The notes beneath the pieces were generated by a model that was not told where the DNA came from, did no database searches, and saw only the letters and a program-made list of their open reading frames with translations. From contig NZ_BCSX01000021.1 of NCBI RefSeq assembly GCF_001570425.1, forward strand, positions 1 through 64,000: a stretch of 64,000 bases of DNA, read 5' to 3'. Source of the stretch: Mycolicibacterium brisbanense (lineage in GTDB: Bacteria > Actinomycetota > Actinomycetes > Mycobacteriales > Mycobacteriaceae). The position numbers and the translations under genes are program-made. Of this stretch, positions 55,238-63,411 are shown piece after piece. Each line of letters opens with the position of its first letter. The stretch's first letter is position 1.

Positions 55238-55900
55238 ATGATCGGGGCTCGGGTGGGTGTGCCGTTGCTGGCCCTGCTGCTGCTCACCGGGTGTGCGTCC
55301 GTTGTGTCCGGGACGCCGACCTGGCCGGGCGCCACCCTGGAGAAGGTGCTGCTGACCGCCGCCGATTTCCCGGCCGGCGTGCAGTACGACCGCATCGTCG
55401 AAAAACCCGGCCAGCCCGACGGGACGGGTGCGCCGCCGTCGATGCTGTCGAATCCGGAGGGCTGCTCCGACGGGCTCACCCGGGTGATCGCTCGCTCGGC
55501 CGAACGCGGCCCCGGCAGTGCAGGCAAATACGTGCTGTCCTACGACGGTGCCCGCATGGTCATCACCGTGCTGACCTCGCCGCTACCGTTGGACCAGCTG
55601 GATGCGACCGCGCAGCGCTGCGCGCAATTCCGCACGTTCTTCGACCCGGGCGACGCAGGCATTCCGATCACCACCACCAAGCTGGAAGCGCAACGGCCCG
55701 CGGAGTTGGTCTACCAGCAGACGATGCAGTTGAGCGGGTCGGACAGCAGCGCCTACTTCGCGTTCGAGAACATCGGCTCGTGGTCGGTGTTCGGAGTGAC
55801 CTTCCCGACGCAGAACCCCTCCATACCCGTCAAAGCGACGCTGCCGCAGACCTTCCTCGACGCGTTCGACCAGCAGGTGCACCGCATCCAAGCGCGGTGA
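55238..55900 (+). CDS. mycobacterial lipoprotein (DUF5642-like)
   Basis: The 220-residue protein has a short lipoprotein signal with lipobox LLTGC (Cys19), then a beta-rich exported domain with conserved Cys pair (SNPEGCSDGL and AQRCAQF). It is 9 bp after cobQ. The family is confined to actinobacteria, appears anchored in the cell envelope, and has no known function. Confidence 0.75.
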   Translation: MIGARVGVPLLALLLLTGCASVVSGTPTWPGATLEKVLLTAADFPAGVQYDRIVEKPGQPDGTGAPPSMLSNPEGCSDGLTRVIARSAERGPGSAGKYVLSYDGARMVITVLTSPLPLDQLDATAQRCAQFRTFFDPGDAGIPITTTKLEAQRPAELVYQQTMQLSGSDSSAYFAFENIGSWSVFGVTFPTQNPSIPVKATLPQTFLDAFDQQVHRIQAR

Positions 55901-55987
55901 CATCACTGCTGAGAGAAGCGTTTACGCTCGCGTCAAGGACCCGCTGATTTCCGCCCGCTCGGCGCATGCGGGCGGTAGGTTGTCCCA

Positions 55988-56551
55988 ATGCTGACCACCG
56001 TGCCGACGATCGATGGGTTCTCGGTGCCCGTCGACGTGGCAGGCCCCGACAAGGGTTCGGTAGTCGTGCTGCTCGGTGCCGGCCATCACGGTCCCGCGGC
56101 ATATGGCGCGGTATGCCAACGGCTGCACACGGCATCACTGCGAACCGTCATCATCGCGCCCGATCCCCGGCTGACCGCCAAATCGGTCGTCGGCATCCTC
56201 GATGCCGTGGACGTCAAATGGTCGGTGCTGGTCGGCGACCGGCTCGGCGGCGAGCTGGCGTGGGAATTGGCAGCAACACGGCTGGACCGGTTCACCAGCC
56301 TGGTGGTCGTGGACCGTGGGCACCCGCGCGTCGCCGACCTCACCGGGGTGGTCCGCGACGAGCACTGCCCTGCCGTGGAGATGAACACCACCGCCCTGGT
56401 CAGTACACCGGCGGCGCGCGCGGTGGCCAAGGCCAGCCAGCGCTACGTCTACGGTGACTTCCGCCTGGTGGAGATGCTCGGCAGGCGCAACGCGCAGGAG
56501 TCCACCGCGCAGCTGGCCGCCGAGATCGTCATGCGCACGAGCACTTGGTAG
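55988..56551 (+). CDS. alpha/beta hydrolase-like protein lacking the nucleophile
   Basis: The 187-residue protein follows the start of the alpha/beta hydrolase fold: VVVLLGAGHHGPAAYG at the oxyanion loop and WSVLVGDRLGGELAWELAA at the elbow. The elbow reads G-D-R-L-G-G, with Arg where the Ser of G-x-S-x-G should be, and the chain stops soon after the cap region, so no acid/His pair is clear. Start is ATG 55988. It may be a structural or ligand-binding relative, or a decayed hydrolase. Confidence 0.6.
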   Translation: MLTTVPTIDGFSVPVDVAGPDKGSVVVLLGAGHHGPAAYGAVCQRLHTASLRTVIIAPDPRLTAKSVVGILDAVDVKWSVLVGDRLGGELAWELAATRLDRFTSLVVVDRGHPRVADLTGVVRDEHCPAVEMNTTALVSTPAARAVAKASQRYVYGDFRLVEMLGRRNAQESTAQLAAEIVMRTSTW

Positions 56552-56566
56552 CCCGGCGCTCGGTGC

Positions 56567-58357
56567 TCACGCTGTCGGTGACGGGGTCCACGCCTGCGGC
56601 AGACCCGGCTGTCCGGGGAACAGGTAGTCGATGAAAGCCGCTGCCGTGGGCTGTGGTTCGTGATTGGCCAGCCCGGGGCGCTCGTTGGCTTCCACGAACA
56701 CATAGTCGCGGCCCGCCACATCGGGCACCAGCAGGTCGATACCCGTGACCGGGATACCGATCGCCTGGGCCGCCGTCACCGCCACCCGGCACAGTTCGGG
56801 GTTCACCTCGGCGGTGACGTCGTGGATGGTGCCGCCCTGATGCAGGTTCGCCGTGCGGCGCACCCGCAGCCGCTCACCTTCGGGCAGCACGTCGTCGAGC
56901 GACCACCCGGCCTCGGCGACCGTGCCTGCGGTGACGTCGTCCATCGGGATATGTGACTCGCCACCTGTCGCCGCCGCGCGACGGCGGCTCTGCGCCTCGA
57001 TGAGCTCGCGGATGGTGTGCGCGCCGGTTCCGGTGATCTCGGCGGGGCGGCGGATCGCGGCCGCCACCACCTTGCCGTCGATCACGACCAGCCGAAGGTC
57101 GTCGCCGGGCGCACGCTGCTCGATGAGCACCTCGGGGTGCTGCTCGCGCGCCCGCTCCAGGGCGGCGTCGAGTTCGGCGTCGCCGTCGACGCCGACGGTG
57201 ATGCCCTTGCCCTGCTCGCCACGCGTGGGTTTCACCACGACATCGCCGACCTCGGCGAGGAACTCGTGATCGCCCTCGTCGAATGTGGCCAGCCGGCCCT
57301 TGGCGACGGTGATGCCTGCCTCGGACACGATGCGCCGGGTCTGGCGTTTGTCGTCACAGCGCGCCATGGCCACCGCAGAGGTGAACTCCGACAACGACTC
57401 CCGCGTGATGACGCTGCGCCCGCCGTGCGACAGGCGCATCTCGCCCGCGCCGGCGTCGAGCACCTCGACCCAGATGCCGCGACGCATCGCCTCGTCGGCG
57501 ATGATGCGCGCGTACGGGTTCAGGTCGTCGACGGTCTCCGGGGGATGGGTGAACAGTGGCTCGTTGATGGCGTTCTTGCGTTTGACGGCCAGCACCGGCA
57601 CCCGCTGGAACCCGAGCTTCTCGTACAGCGCGATGGCCGCGGTGTTGTCGTGGGCCACCGACAGGTCGATGTAGGACCGGCCCCGGTCGCGGAAGATGCC
57701 GGCCAAGGTGCGGGTCAATGCCTCGCCCACGCCGGGCAGCCCGGCGGTCGGATCGACCGCGAGCGACCACAGGCTCGATCCGTTCTCCGGATCGCTGAAC
57801 AACTTGTGGTGATCCACGCCGGTCACCGTGCCGATGATGGAACCGTCGTCGTCGCGCACCGCCACCAGGTACACCGCCGAACTGCGAATGTGGTTGTCCC
57901 AGATGACCTCGACCGGTGCGGGCACCATGCCGCACCGGACATAGACCCGATTCATCTCGTCGGCGTCGTCGCGGACTCGCAGCGTGCGGATGGTGAACCC
58001 GATGGGCTCGGGTGCGGTGAAATCGTCGGTGAACCGCAGCCGGTAGGTGTGGCTCGGATCGATGAACAGCTCGGCAGGCGAGCGGGCGACCAGCACGTGC
58101 GACTCGCGAGCGTATATGCAGATGTCGCGCCGGCCAGGGCCCTCATGGCCCAGCACTTCGGCGAGCGTCTCGGGATCGGCGAAGGTCTGCCCGAAAATCA
58201 GCCGGCCCCAGCCGAGTTCGAGGACCACGTCGTCGGCCATGGCGTCGACCAGATGCTGTGGCGACGCGTCGTGCAGGCCGAGTGTGATGGCCTCGGTGTG
58301 TTCGTCGTCGGCGGGTACGGCCGCGCGGTTGCCTGCGTCGGGGTCCACGCTGGTCAT
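56567..58357 (-). CDS. ngg: N-acetylglutaminylglutamine synthetase
   Basis: The 596-residue fusion has an N-terminal GNAT domain (SLAVDPTAGLPGVGEALTRTL, SYIDLSVAHDNTAAIALYEKLGF) that would acetylate glutamine, and a C-terminal ATP-grasp ligase (VVVKPTRGEQGKGITVGV, LPGEGERLRVRRTANLHQGG-like LPEGERLRVRRTANLHQGG, VFVEANERPGLANHEPQ) that joins it to a second glutamine. With the adjacent amidotransferase it makes the osmolyte N-acetylglutaminylglutamine amide (NAGGN), known from Sinorhizobium and Pseudomonas. The start ATG overlaps the upstream stop (58354-58357). Confidence 0.9.
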   Translation of the reverse strand: MTSVDPDAGNRAAVPADDEHTEAITLGLHDASPQHLVDAMADDVVLELGWGRLIFGQTFADPETLAEVLGHEGPGRRDICIYARESHVLVARSPAELFIDPSHTYRLRFTDDFTAPEPIGFTIRTLRVRDDADEMNRVYVRCGMVPAPVEVIWDNHIRSSAVYLVAVRDDDGSIIGTVTGVDHHKLFSDPENGSSLWSLAVDPTAGLPGVGEALTRTLAGIFRDRGRSYIDLSVAHDNTAAIALYEKLGFQRVPVLAVKRKNAINEPLFTHPPETVDDLNPYARIIADEAMRRGIWVEVLDAGAGEMRLSHGGRSVITRESLSEFTSAVAMARCDDKRQTRRIVSEAGITVAKGRLATFDEGDHEFLAEVGDVVVKPTRGEQGKGITVGVDGDAELDAALERAREQHPEVLIEQRAPGDDLRLVVIDGKVVAAAIRRPAEITGTGAHTIRELIEAQSRRRAAATGGESHIPMDDVTAGTVAEAGWSLDDVLPEGERLRVRRTANLHQGGTIHDVTAEVNPELCRVAVTAAQAIGIPVTGIDLLVPDVAGRDYVFVEANERPGLANHEPQPTAAAFIDYLFPGQPGLPQAWTPSPTA

Positions 58358-60162
58358 GCGGCCGCCCCCGTGATGCCGTGCCGCTGCAGCCAGAGTTCCA
58401 GCAGAGCGATCTGCCACAGTTCGTTACCGCGCAGCGGTGTGAGCCTGCCGTTCGGATCGGCCAGCAGCCGGTCGACGGCCTCCGGCCGGAACAGCCCGCG
58501 TTCCTTGGCTTCCGGTGCGTAGAGCGCGTCGCGGACCATGTCGAGGTAGAGACCTTCCAGGTGGGTCAGGGCAGGCACCGGGAAGTAACCCTTGGGCCGG
58601 TCGATGACCTCGGCCGGGATCACCCGCCGCGCAGCCTGTTTGAGCACGCCCTTGCCGCCATGCGCGGTCTTGAGCTCGGGCGGGCAGGTCGCCGCCAGCT
58701 CCACCAGCTCGTGGTCGAGGAATGGCACCCGGCCCTCCAGCCCCCACGCCATCGTCATGTTGTCGACGCGTTTGACCGGATCGTCGACCAGCATCACCGT
58801 GGTGTCCAGGCGCAGGGCCCGATCCACCCCGGTCTGCGCGCCGGGCGCGGCGAAGTGCTCGGTGACGAACGCGCCGCTGGGGTCCGCGGTCGCGGCCCGG
58901 TACGCCTCGCTGATCAACGCGTTCACGCCGATGGTGTCCCTGTCGAAGAACGCGCCCCGGTAGCTCGCCACTGCTCCCTCCAGCGTCGCCGCACCGGGCT
59001 CTGCCATCGGGGGATACCAGTGGTAGCCGGCGAACACCTCGTCGGCGCCCTGTCCGGACTGCACCACCTTGACGTGCTTGGCGACCTCCTGGCTCAGCAG
59101 ATAGAACGCCACGCAGTCGTGGCTGACCATCGGCTCGCTCATCGCATCGATCGCGTCGCCGAGGGCGGGCAGCATGCGGTCGGTGTCGATGCGGATCTGA
59201 TGATGCGCGGTACCGAACCGGTCGGCGATGATGTCGGAGTACTTGAACTCGTCGCCCGCGACACCGCCGACGGACTCGAAACCGATTGAGAAGGTGGCCA
59301 ATCCGTGTTGGCCGGCTTCGGCGAGCAGCCCGACGATGAGGCTGGAGTCGACGCCGCCGGACAGCAGGCAGCCCACCGGGACGTCGGCGACCAGCCGGCG
59401 CTCGACCGCCTTCCGCAGCGATTCCAGCACCGCGTCTTCCCAGTCGCGTTCGGACCAGTCGGCGCGGTCGGCGCGACGGCTGAAGTCCGGGGACCAGTAG
59501 GTGGTGGTGCGGACCGCGCCGTCGGGTTCGATGGCGACCACCGACGCGGGCGGCACCTTGCTGACGCCGCGCAGGATGGTGCGCGGCTGCGGCACCACCG
59601 AATGGAACGTCAGGTAGTGGTGCAGCGCGACCGAGTCGATCCGGGTGTCGACGCCTCCGCCCGCCAGCAGTGCCGGCAGGGTCGAGGCGAACCGGATCCG
59701 GTGCGCGTCCTGCGTGAGGTACAGCGGCTTGATACCCAGCCGGTCGCGGCCCAGCAGCACCCGGCCGGTGTCACGTTCGGCGATCGCGAACGCGAACATG
59801 CCCTTGAGGTGTTCGACGAACCGGTCACCCCAGTGGTGGTAGGCCTTCAGCAGCACCTCGGTGTCGCTGTGCGAGAAGAACCGGTACCCGTGCCCGGACA
59901 ACTCGCGCCGCAAGTCCCGATAGTTGTAGATGCAGCCGTTCCAGCTAAGGGCCAACCCCAGTTCGGGGTCGACCATCGGCTGGGCGCCTGCTTCGGTCAG
60001 ATCAATGATTTTCAGTCTGCGGTGGCCCAGGGCGACCCGACCTTGCGACCAGACACCGGCCGCGTCGGGACCCCTGAGCGCCATCGCCTCTGCCATGGCC
60101 GACACCGCTGAAACATCCGGTGTCCGGCCATCGAGACGCACCTCTCCGGTGGCTCCACACAT
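58354..60162 (-). CDS. N-acetylglutaminylglutamine amidotransferase (asparagine synthase-like)
   Basis: The 602-residue enzyme from ATG 60162 starts MCGATGEV, with Cys2 the class II glutaminase nucleophile. SWNGCIYNYRDLR and GRDRLGIKPLY belong to the glutaminase domain; LLSGGVDSSLIVGLL is the ATP pyrophosphatase loop of the synthetase domain. Coupling to ngg identifies it as the asnB-like partner that converts the terminal carboxylate to an amide, rather than general asparagine synthesis. A longer upstream open frame has no support because Cys2 must be N-terminal. Confidence 0.9.
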   Translation of the reverse strand: MCGATGEVRLDGRTPDVSAVSAMAEAMALRGPDAAGVWSQGRVALGHRRLKIIDLTEAGAQPMVDPELGLALSWNGCIYNYRDLRRELSGHGYRFFSHSDTEVLLKAYHHWGDRFVEHLKGMFAFAIAERDTGRVLLGRDRLGIKPLYLTQDAHRIRFASTLPALLAGGGVDTRIDSVALHHYLTFHSVVPQPRTILRGVSKVPPASVVAIEPDGAVRTTTYWSPDFSRRADRADWSERDWEDAVLESLRKAVERRLVADVPVGCLLSGGVDSSLIVGLLAEAGQHGLATFSIGFESVGGVAGDEFKYSDIIADRFGTAHHQIRIDTDRMLPALGDAIDAMSEPMVSHDCVAFYLLSQEVAKHVKVVQSGQGADEVFAGYHWYPPMAEPGAATLEGAVASYRGAFFDRDTIGVNALISEAYRAATADPSGAFVTEHFAAPGAQTGVDRALRLDTTVMLVDDPVKRVDNMTMAWGLEGRVPFLDHELVELAATCPPELKTAHGGKGVLKQAARRVIPAEVIDRPKGYFPVPALTHLEGLYLDMVRDALYAPEAKERGLFRPEAVDRLLADPNGRLTPLRGNELWQIALLELWLQRHGITGAAA

Positions 60163-60245
60163 CAGTTCGACCCTACAAGCATTACGCGCCGGTGTCTCAC
60201 TTGCGGCGTGTCGTGGCGCGTCTCCGCAGGTCAGAGACGTGCGTA

Positions 60246-60286
60246 TCGGGTACGCACCGGCGCGGCCGGGGCGGATGCGTACCCGA
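60246..60286. terminator. hairpin after the APC permease gene
   Basis: TCGGGTACGC (60246-60255) and GCGTACCCGA (60277-60286) form a perfect 10-bp stem; the 21-nt loop can pair further. It lies just 3' of the permease stop codon (minus strand) and upstream of the NAGGN operon, so it probably separates the two transcripts. A second small repeat CGTCTC/GAGACG is at 60219-60239. Confidence 0.65.
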
Positions 60287-60292
60287 GGCCCG

Positions 60293-61870
60293 TCAGACTT
60301 TCGGAGTCTCCAGCTGCTTGATGGGTCCGGTGAACCAGTGCTTGACCGACACGTGCCAGTACACGAACAACAGCACCAGCACACCGCCGACGAGCAGCGG
60401 GGTGTAGTTGACGAACTTCCACTCGAAGCTCGGGTCCCACGGCATGCCGCCCAGCGAAGTCGGGAACATCGCGATGATCGCGGTGACGATGATCTCGGCA
60501 ATGGCAACCGGAGCCATCCACTTGTAGTTGCTGCCCAGGTTCCACCGACCCTGCTCGAAGGAGTCGCCTGCCTTCCACCGGTAGTAGATCGGCACGGCGA
60601 AGCACAGGTACAGGCCGACCACGCCGATCGAGACCACCGCGAAGAAGGCGACCGGGGACGGCACGTCGACGCCGTTCACGGGAATCTTCACCGGCACGAT
60701 CGCGGGCAGCGTGATGATCGCCGCGATGGCGGCCGTGATCATGACGGCGTTCGCGGGCACCTTGGTGGCATTGACCTTCGACCACAACTGGTGCCCGGGC
60801 ACAGCCCGGTCCCGGCTGAACGCGAACAGCATGCGCGAGGCACTGGTCTGGCAGGCCGTGGTGCAGAACAACTGCCCGGCCGTCGAGATGAGCAACACCG
60901 CACCGGCCCACTTGGAGCCCAGCGCCTGGGTGAAGATCGTCGCGACCGCGCCGCCGTTGGCCGACACCTCATCGGCGTTCTGCACGGCAAACAGGAAGGA
61001 CAGCAACAGGATCCAGCCGCCGATGGCCGAGTAGAAGATGGACTGCCAAATGCCCTTGGCCGCGGCGTTCGCGGCGCTCTTGGTCTCCTCGGACAGGTGT
61101 GCGGACGCGTCGTAACCGGTGATCGTGTACTGGGTCAGGATCGCGCTGATCGGCAGCACGAACAGCAGCCAGCCCCACCCGGACGTGGCTCCCGAGAAGA
61201 TGCCGGAGTTGTTGATGGTCTTGGCGAAGACATCGGAAATGGGGGCGTGATGCGCGGGCAGGAGCCACAGGATCGCGATGACCGCGGCCGCACCCGCGAC
61301 GTGCCACCACACCGAGATGTTGTTGATGACCGCCAGTAGGTGCGACGAGAAGATGTTGATCACCGCCGAGACCACCAGGATGATCAGGAACATGATGAAC
61401 ACCCGGGTCAGGCTGTAACCGGCGAGCCAGCTTTCGCTGAACGTCCCGAGGGTGAGATCCAGGAAGGTCGCGCTGCCATAGGCAACCGACGCCAGGATGG
61501 CGATCAGTCCGATGAGATTGAGCCAGCCGGTGTAGAACCCGGCTTTCGGGCCACCGAGTTTCGAGGCCCACCAATAGATTCCACCGGACGTGGGATATGC
61601 CGAAACCAGTTCGGACATACACAACCCGATGACGAGGATGAAGGCCGAGACGATCGGCCAGCCCCACGCGATGGCGGCCGGGCCGCCGTTGTTCCAGCCG
61701 AGTCCGAACGACGTGAAACACCCCGCCAGGATCGAGATGATCGAGAACGAGATGGCGAAGTTGGAGAAACCCGACCAGGACCGATGGAGTTCCTGGACGT
61801 AACCGAGCTTCGCGAGATGTTTTTCGTCGTCGGTGAGCTCTTCTGTGAGTTCTTCGTGCCCCTCGGGCAT
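60293..61870 (-). CDS. APC family amino acid/GABA permease
   Basis: The 525-residue membrane protein has about 12 helices. A charged N-terminus (MPEGHEELTEELTDDEKHLAKLGYVQELHRSWSGFSNFA) leads to the APC helix-1 motif SIISILAGCFTSFG, and EETKSAANAAAKGIWQSIFYS is typical of the BAT1/GabP-like amino acid-choline transporter group. It is divergent from a glutamine synthetase-like gene, so it may bring in the amine or amino acid which that enzyme gamma-glutamylates. Confidence 0.9.
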   Translation of the reverse strand: MPEGHEELTEELTDDEKHLAKLGYVQELHRSWSGFSNFAISFSIISILAGCFTSFGLGWNNGGPAAIAWGWPIVSAFILVIGLCMSELVSAYPTSGGIYWWASKLGGPKAGFYTGWLNLIGLIAILASVAYGSATFLDLTLGTFSESWLAGYSLTRVFIMFLIILVVSAVINIFSSHLLAVINNISVWWHVAGAAAVIAILWLLPAHHAPISDVFAKTINNSGIFSGATSGWGWLLFVLPISAILTQYTITGYDASAHLSEETKSAANAAAKGIWQSIFYSAIGGWILLLSFLFAVQNADEVSANGGAVATIFTQALGSKWAGAVLLISTAGQLFCTTACQTSASRMLFAFSRDRAVPGHQLWSKVNATKVPANAVMITAAIAAIITLPAIVPVKIPVNGVDVPSPVAFFAVVSIGVVGLYLCFAVPIYYRWKAGDSFEQGRWNLGSNYKWMAPVAIAEIIVTAIIAMFPTSLGGMPWDPSFEWKFVNYTPLLVGGVLVLLFVYWHVSVKHWFTGPIKQLETPKV

Positions 61871-61906
61871 GGCGCCTCCTCATGGCAGGGCGGTGGGCGG
61901 TATTCC

Positions 61907-61938
61907 AGGACAATAGAGCCTTATTGGTCTGTTGTCCT
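61907..61938. promoter_or_regulatory. inverted repeat between APC permease and glutamine synthetase-like gene
   Basis: AGGACAA (61907-61913) and TTGTCCT (61932-61938) are perfect 7-bp arms separated by 18 bp of A/T-rich sequence, 36 bp upstream of the permease start and 105 bp from the plus-strand gene. A shared operator for both divergent genes is likely; GntR-type regulators favour such sites, but no regulator gene is in view. Confidence 0.5.
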
Positions 61939-62043
61939 ACCTTTCGACTGGAAAATCGTGCATATTAAGGAGGCGATCGCCCGTCCGTCGTGATCGCAAT
62001 GGTCGACTTGCCGTCACGTAACCGATGGGCAGGAAGGTGCGCA

Positions 62044-63411
62044 ATGAGCCCGAACCGCGGCATGCTGGCACAAGGCGATCTGGAGCAAATGGTCGCCGAC
62101 GGCGAGATCGACACCGTGATCCTGGCGTTCTGCGACATGCAGGGACGGCTGACCGGAAAGCGGGTGTCGGCGCGGCTGTTCGTCGAGGACGTCGCCGCCC
62201 ACGGCGCCGAGTGTTGCAACTACCTGATGGCCGTCGACGTCGAGATGAACACGGTGTCCGGCTACGCCACCTCCAGTTGGGAGACCGGCTACGGCGACAT
62301 GGTGATGCGGCCCGACTTCGCCACCTTGCGGTTGATTCCCTGGCTGCCGGGCACCGCGCTGGTGATGGCGGATCTGTTCTGGCTCGACGGGCGCCCGGTC
62401 GCTGCGGCGCCACGTGCCATCCTCGACCGCCAGATCGATCGGCTCAGCGAGCGTGGACTGGTGCCCTATGCCGGTACCGAGCTCGAATTCATGGTGTTCG
62501 ACAACAGCTTTCGCGAAGCCTGGGCGGCGGGTTATCGAGGCCTGACGCCGGCCAGCGACTACAACATCGACTACGCCATGCTCGCGTCGACCCGGATGGA
62601 GCCGCTGCTGCGCGACATCCGCCTCGGCATGGAGGGTGCAGGCATGTACTGCGAAGGCGTCAAGGGGGAGTGCAACCTGGGCCAGCAGGAGATCGCGTTC
62701 CGCTACGACCACGCCAGGATCACGTGCGACAACCACACGATCTACCGCAACGGCGCCAAGGAGATCGCCGACCAGCACGGCAAGAGCCTGACGTTCATGG
62801 CGAAGTTCGACGAACGCGAAGGCAACAGCTGCCACATCCACATCTCGCTGCGCGGGGATGACGGCAGCGCCGTGTTCGCCGACAGTGCCGACCCGCTCGG
62901 CATGTCGCCGATGTTCCGCAGCTTCATCGCCGGACAGCTCGCGACCATGCGTGAGCTGACCCTGTTCTACGCCCCGAACATCAATTCCTACAAGCGGTTT
63001 GCCGACGGCAGCTTCGCGCCGACCGCCATCGCCTGGGGGCTGGACAACCGCACGTGTGCATTGCGGGTGGTGGGTCACGGCCACGGCATGCGCATGGAGA
63101 ACCGGGCGCCGGGCGGCGACGTCAACCAGTATCTGGCGGTCGCGGCACTCATCGCGGGCGGCCTCTACGGCATCGAGCGCGAACTCGAATTGCCGGAGGC
63201 CTTGGCGGGCAACGCCTATGTCAGCGGTGCCGAGCGGCTCCCGACCACGCTGGCCGAAGCGGCCGCGTTGTTCGAGAAGTCCGAGATCGCCCGCGAGGCG
63301 TTCGGCGACGACGTCGTCGAGCACTACCTCAACAACGCCCGGGTGGAGTTGTCGGCATTCAATGCCGCGGTGACGGACTGGGAAAGGGTGCGCGGTTTTG
63401 AGCGGCTCTGA
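62044..63411 (+). CDS. glnA4: glutamine synthetase-like gamma-glutamyl-amine ligase (Rv2860c-like)
   Basis: The 455-residue enzyme starts at ATG 62044 with AGGAAGG upstream. Glutamine synthetase fold marks are YAGTELEFMVF (metal Glu), GECNLGQQEIAFRYD, the HIHISLRGDDG substrate loop, and the C-terminal ENRAPGGDVNQYLAVAALIAGG. It diverges from GlnA1 (no adenylylation Tyr motif visible) and is closest to GlnA4/PuuA-type enzymes that glutamylate amines such as ethanolamine or polyamines. A downstream gamma-glutamyl hydrolase gene overlaps its end, as Rv2859c does in M. tuberculosis. Confidence 0.88.
   Translation: MSPNRGMLAQGDLEQMVADGEIDTVILAFCDMQGRLTGKRVSARLFVEDVAAHGAECCNYLMAVDVEMNTVSGYATSSWETGYGDMVMRPDFATLRLIPWLPGTALVMADLFWLDGRPVAAAPRAILDRQIDRLSERGLVPYAGTELEFMVFDNSFREAWAAGYRGLTPASDYNIDYAMLASTRMEPLLRDIRLGMEGAGMYCEGVKGECNLGQQEIAFRYDHARITCDNHTIYRNGAKEIADQHGKSLTFMAKFDEREGNSCHIHISLRGDDGSAVFADSADPLGMSPMFRSFIAGQLATMRELTLFYAPNINSYKRFADGSFAPTAIAWGLDNRTCALRVVGHGHGMRMENRAPGGDVNQYLAVAALIAGGLYGIERELELPEALAGNAYVSGAERLPTTLAEAAALFEKSEIAREAFGDDVVEHYLNNARVELSAFNAAVTDWERVRGFERL

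Noticed and set aside
58354..60162. Ordinary asparagine synthetase AsnB
   Set aside because: Translational coupling to the NAGGN synthetase identifies a dedicated osmolyte role; a general asparagine role is not excluded but is less likely.
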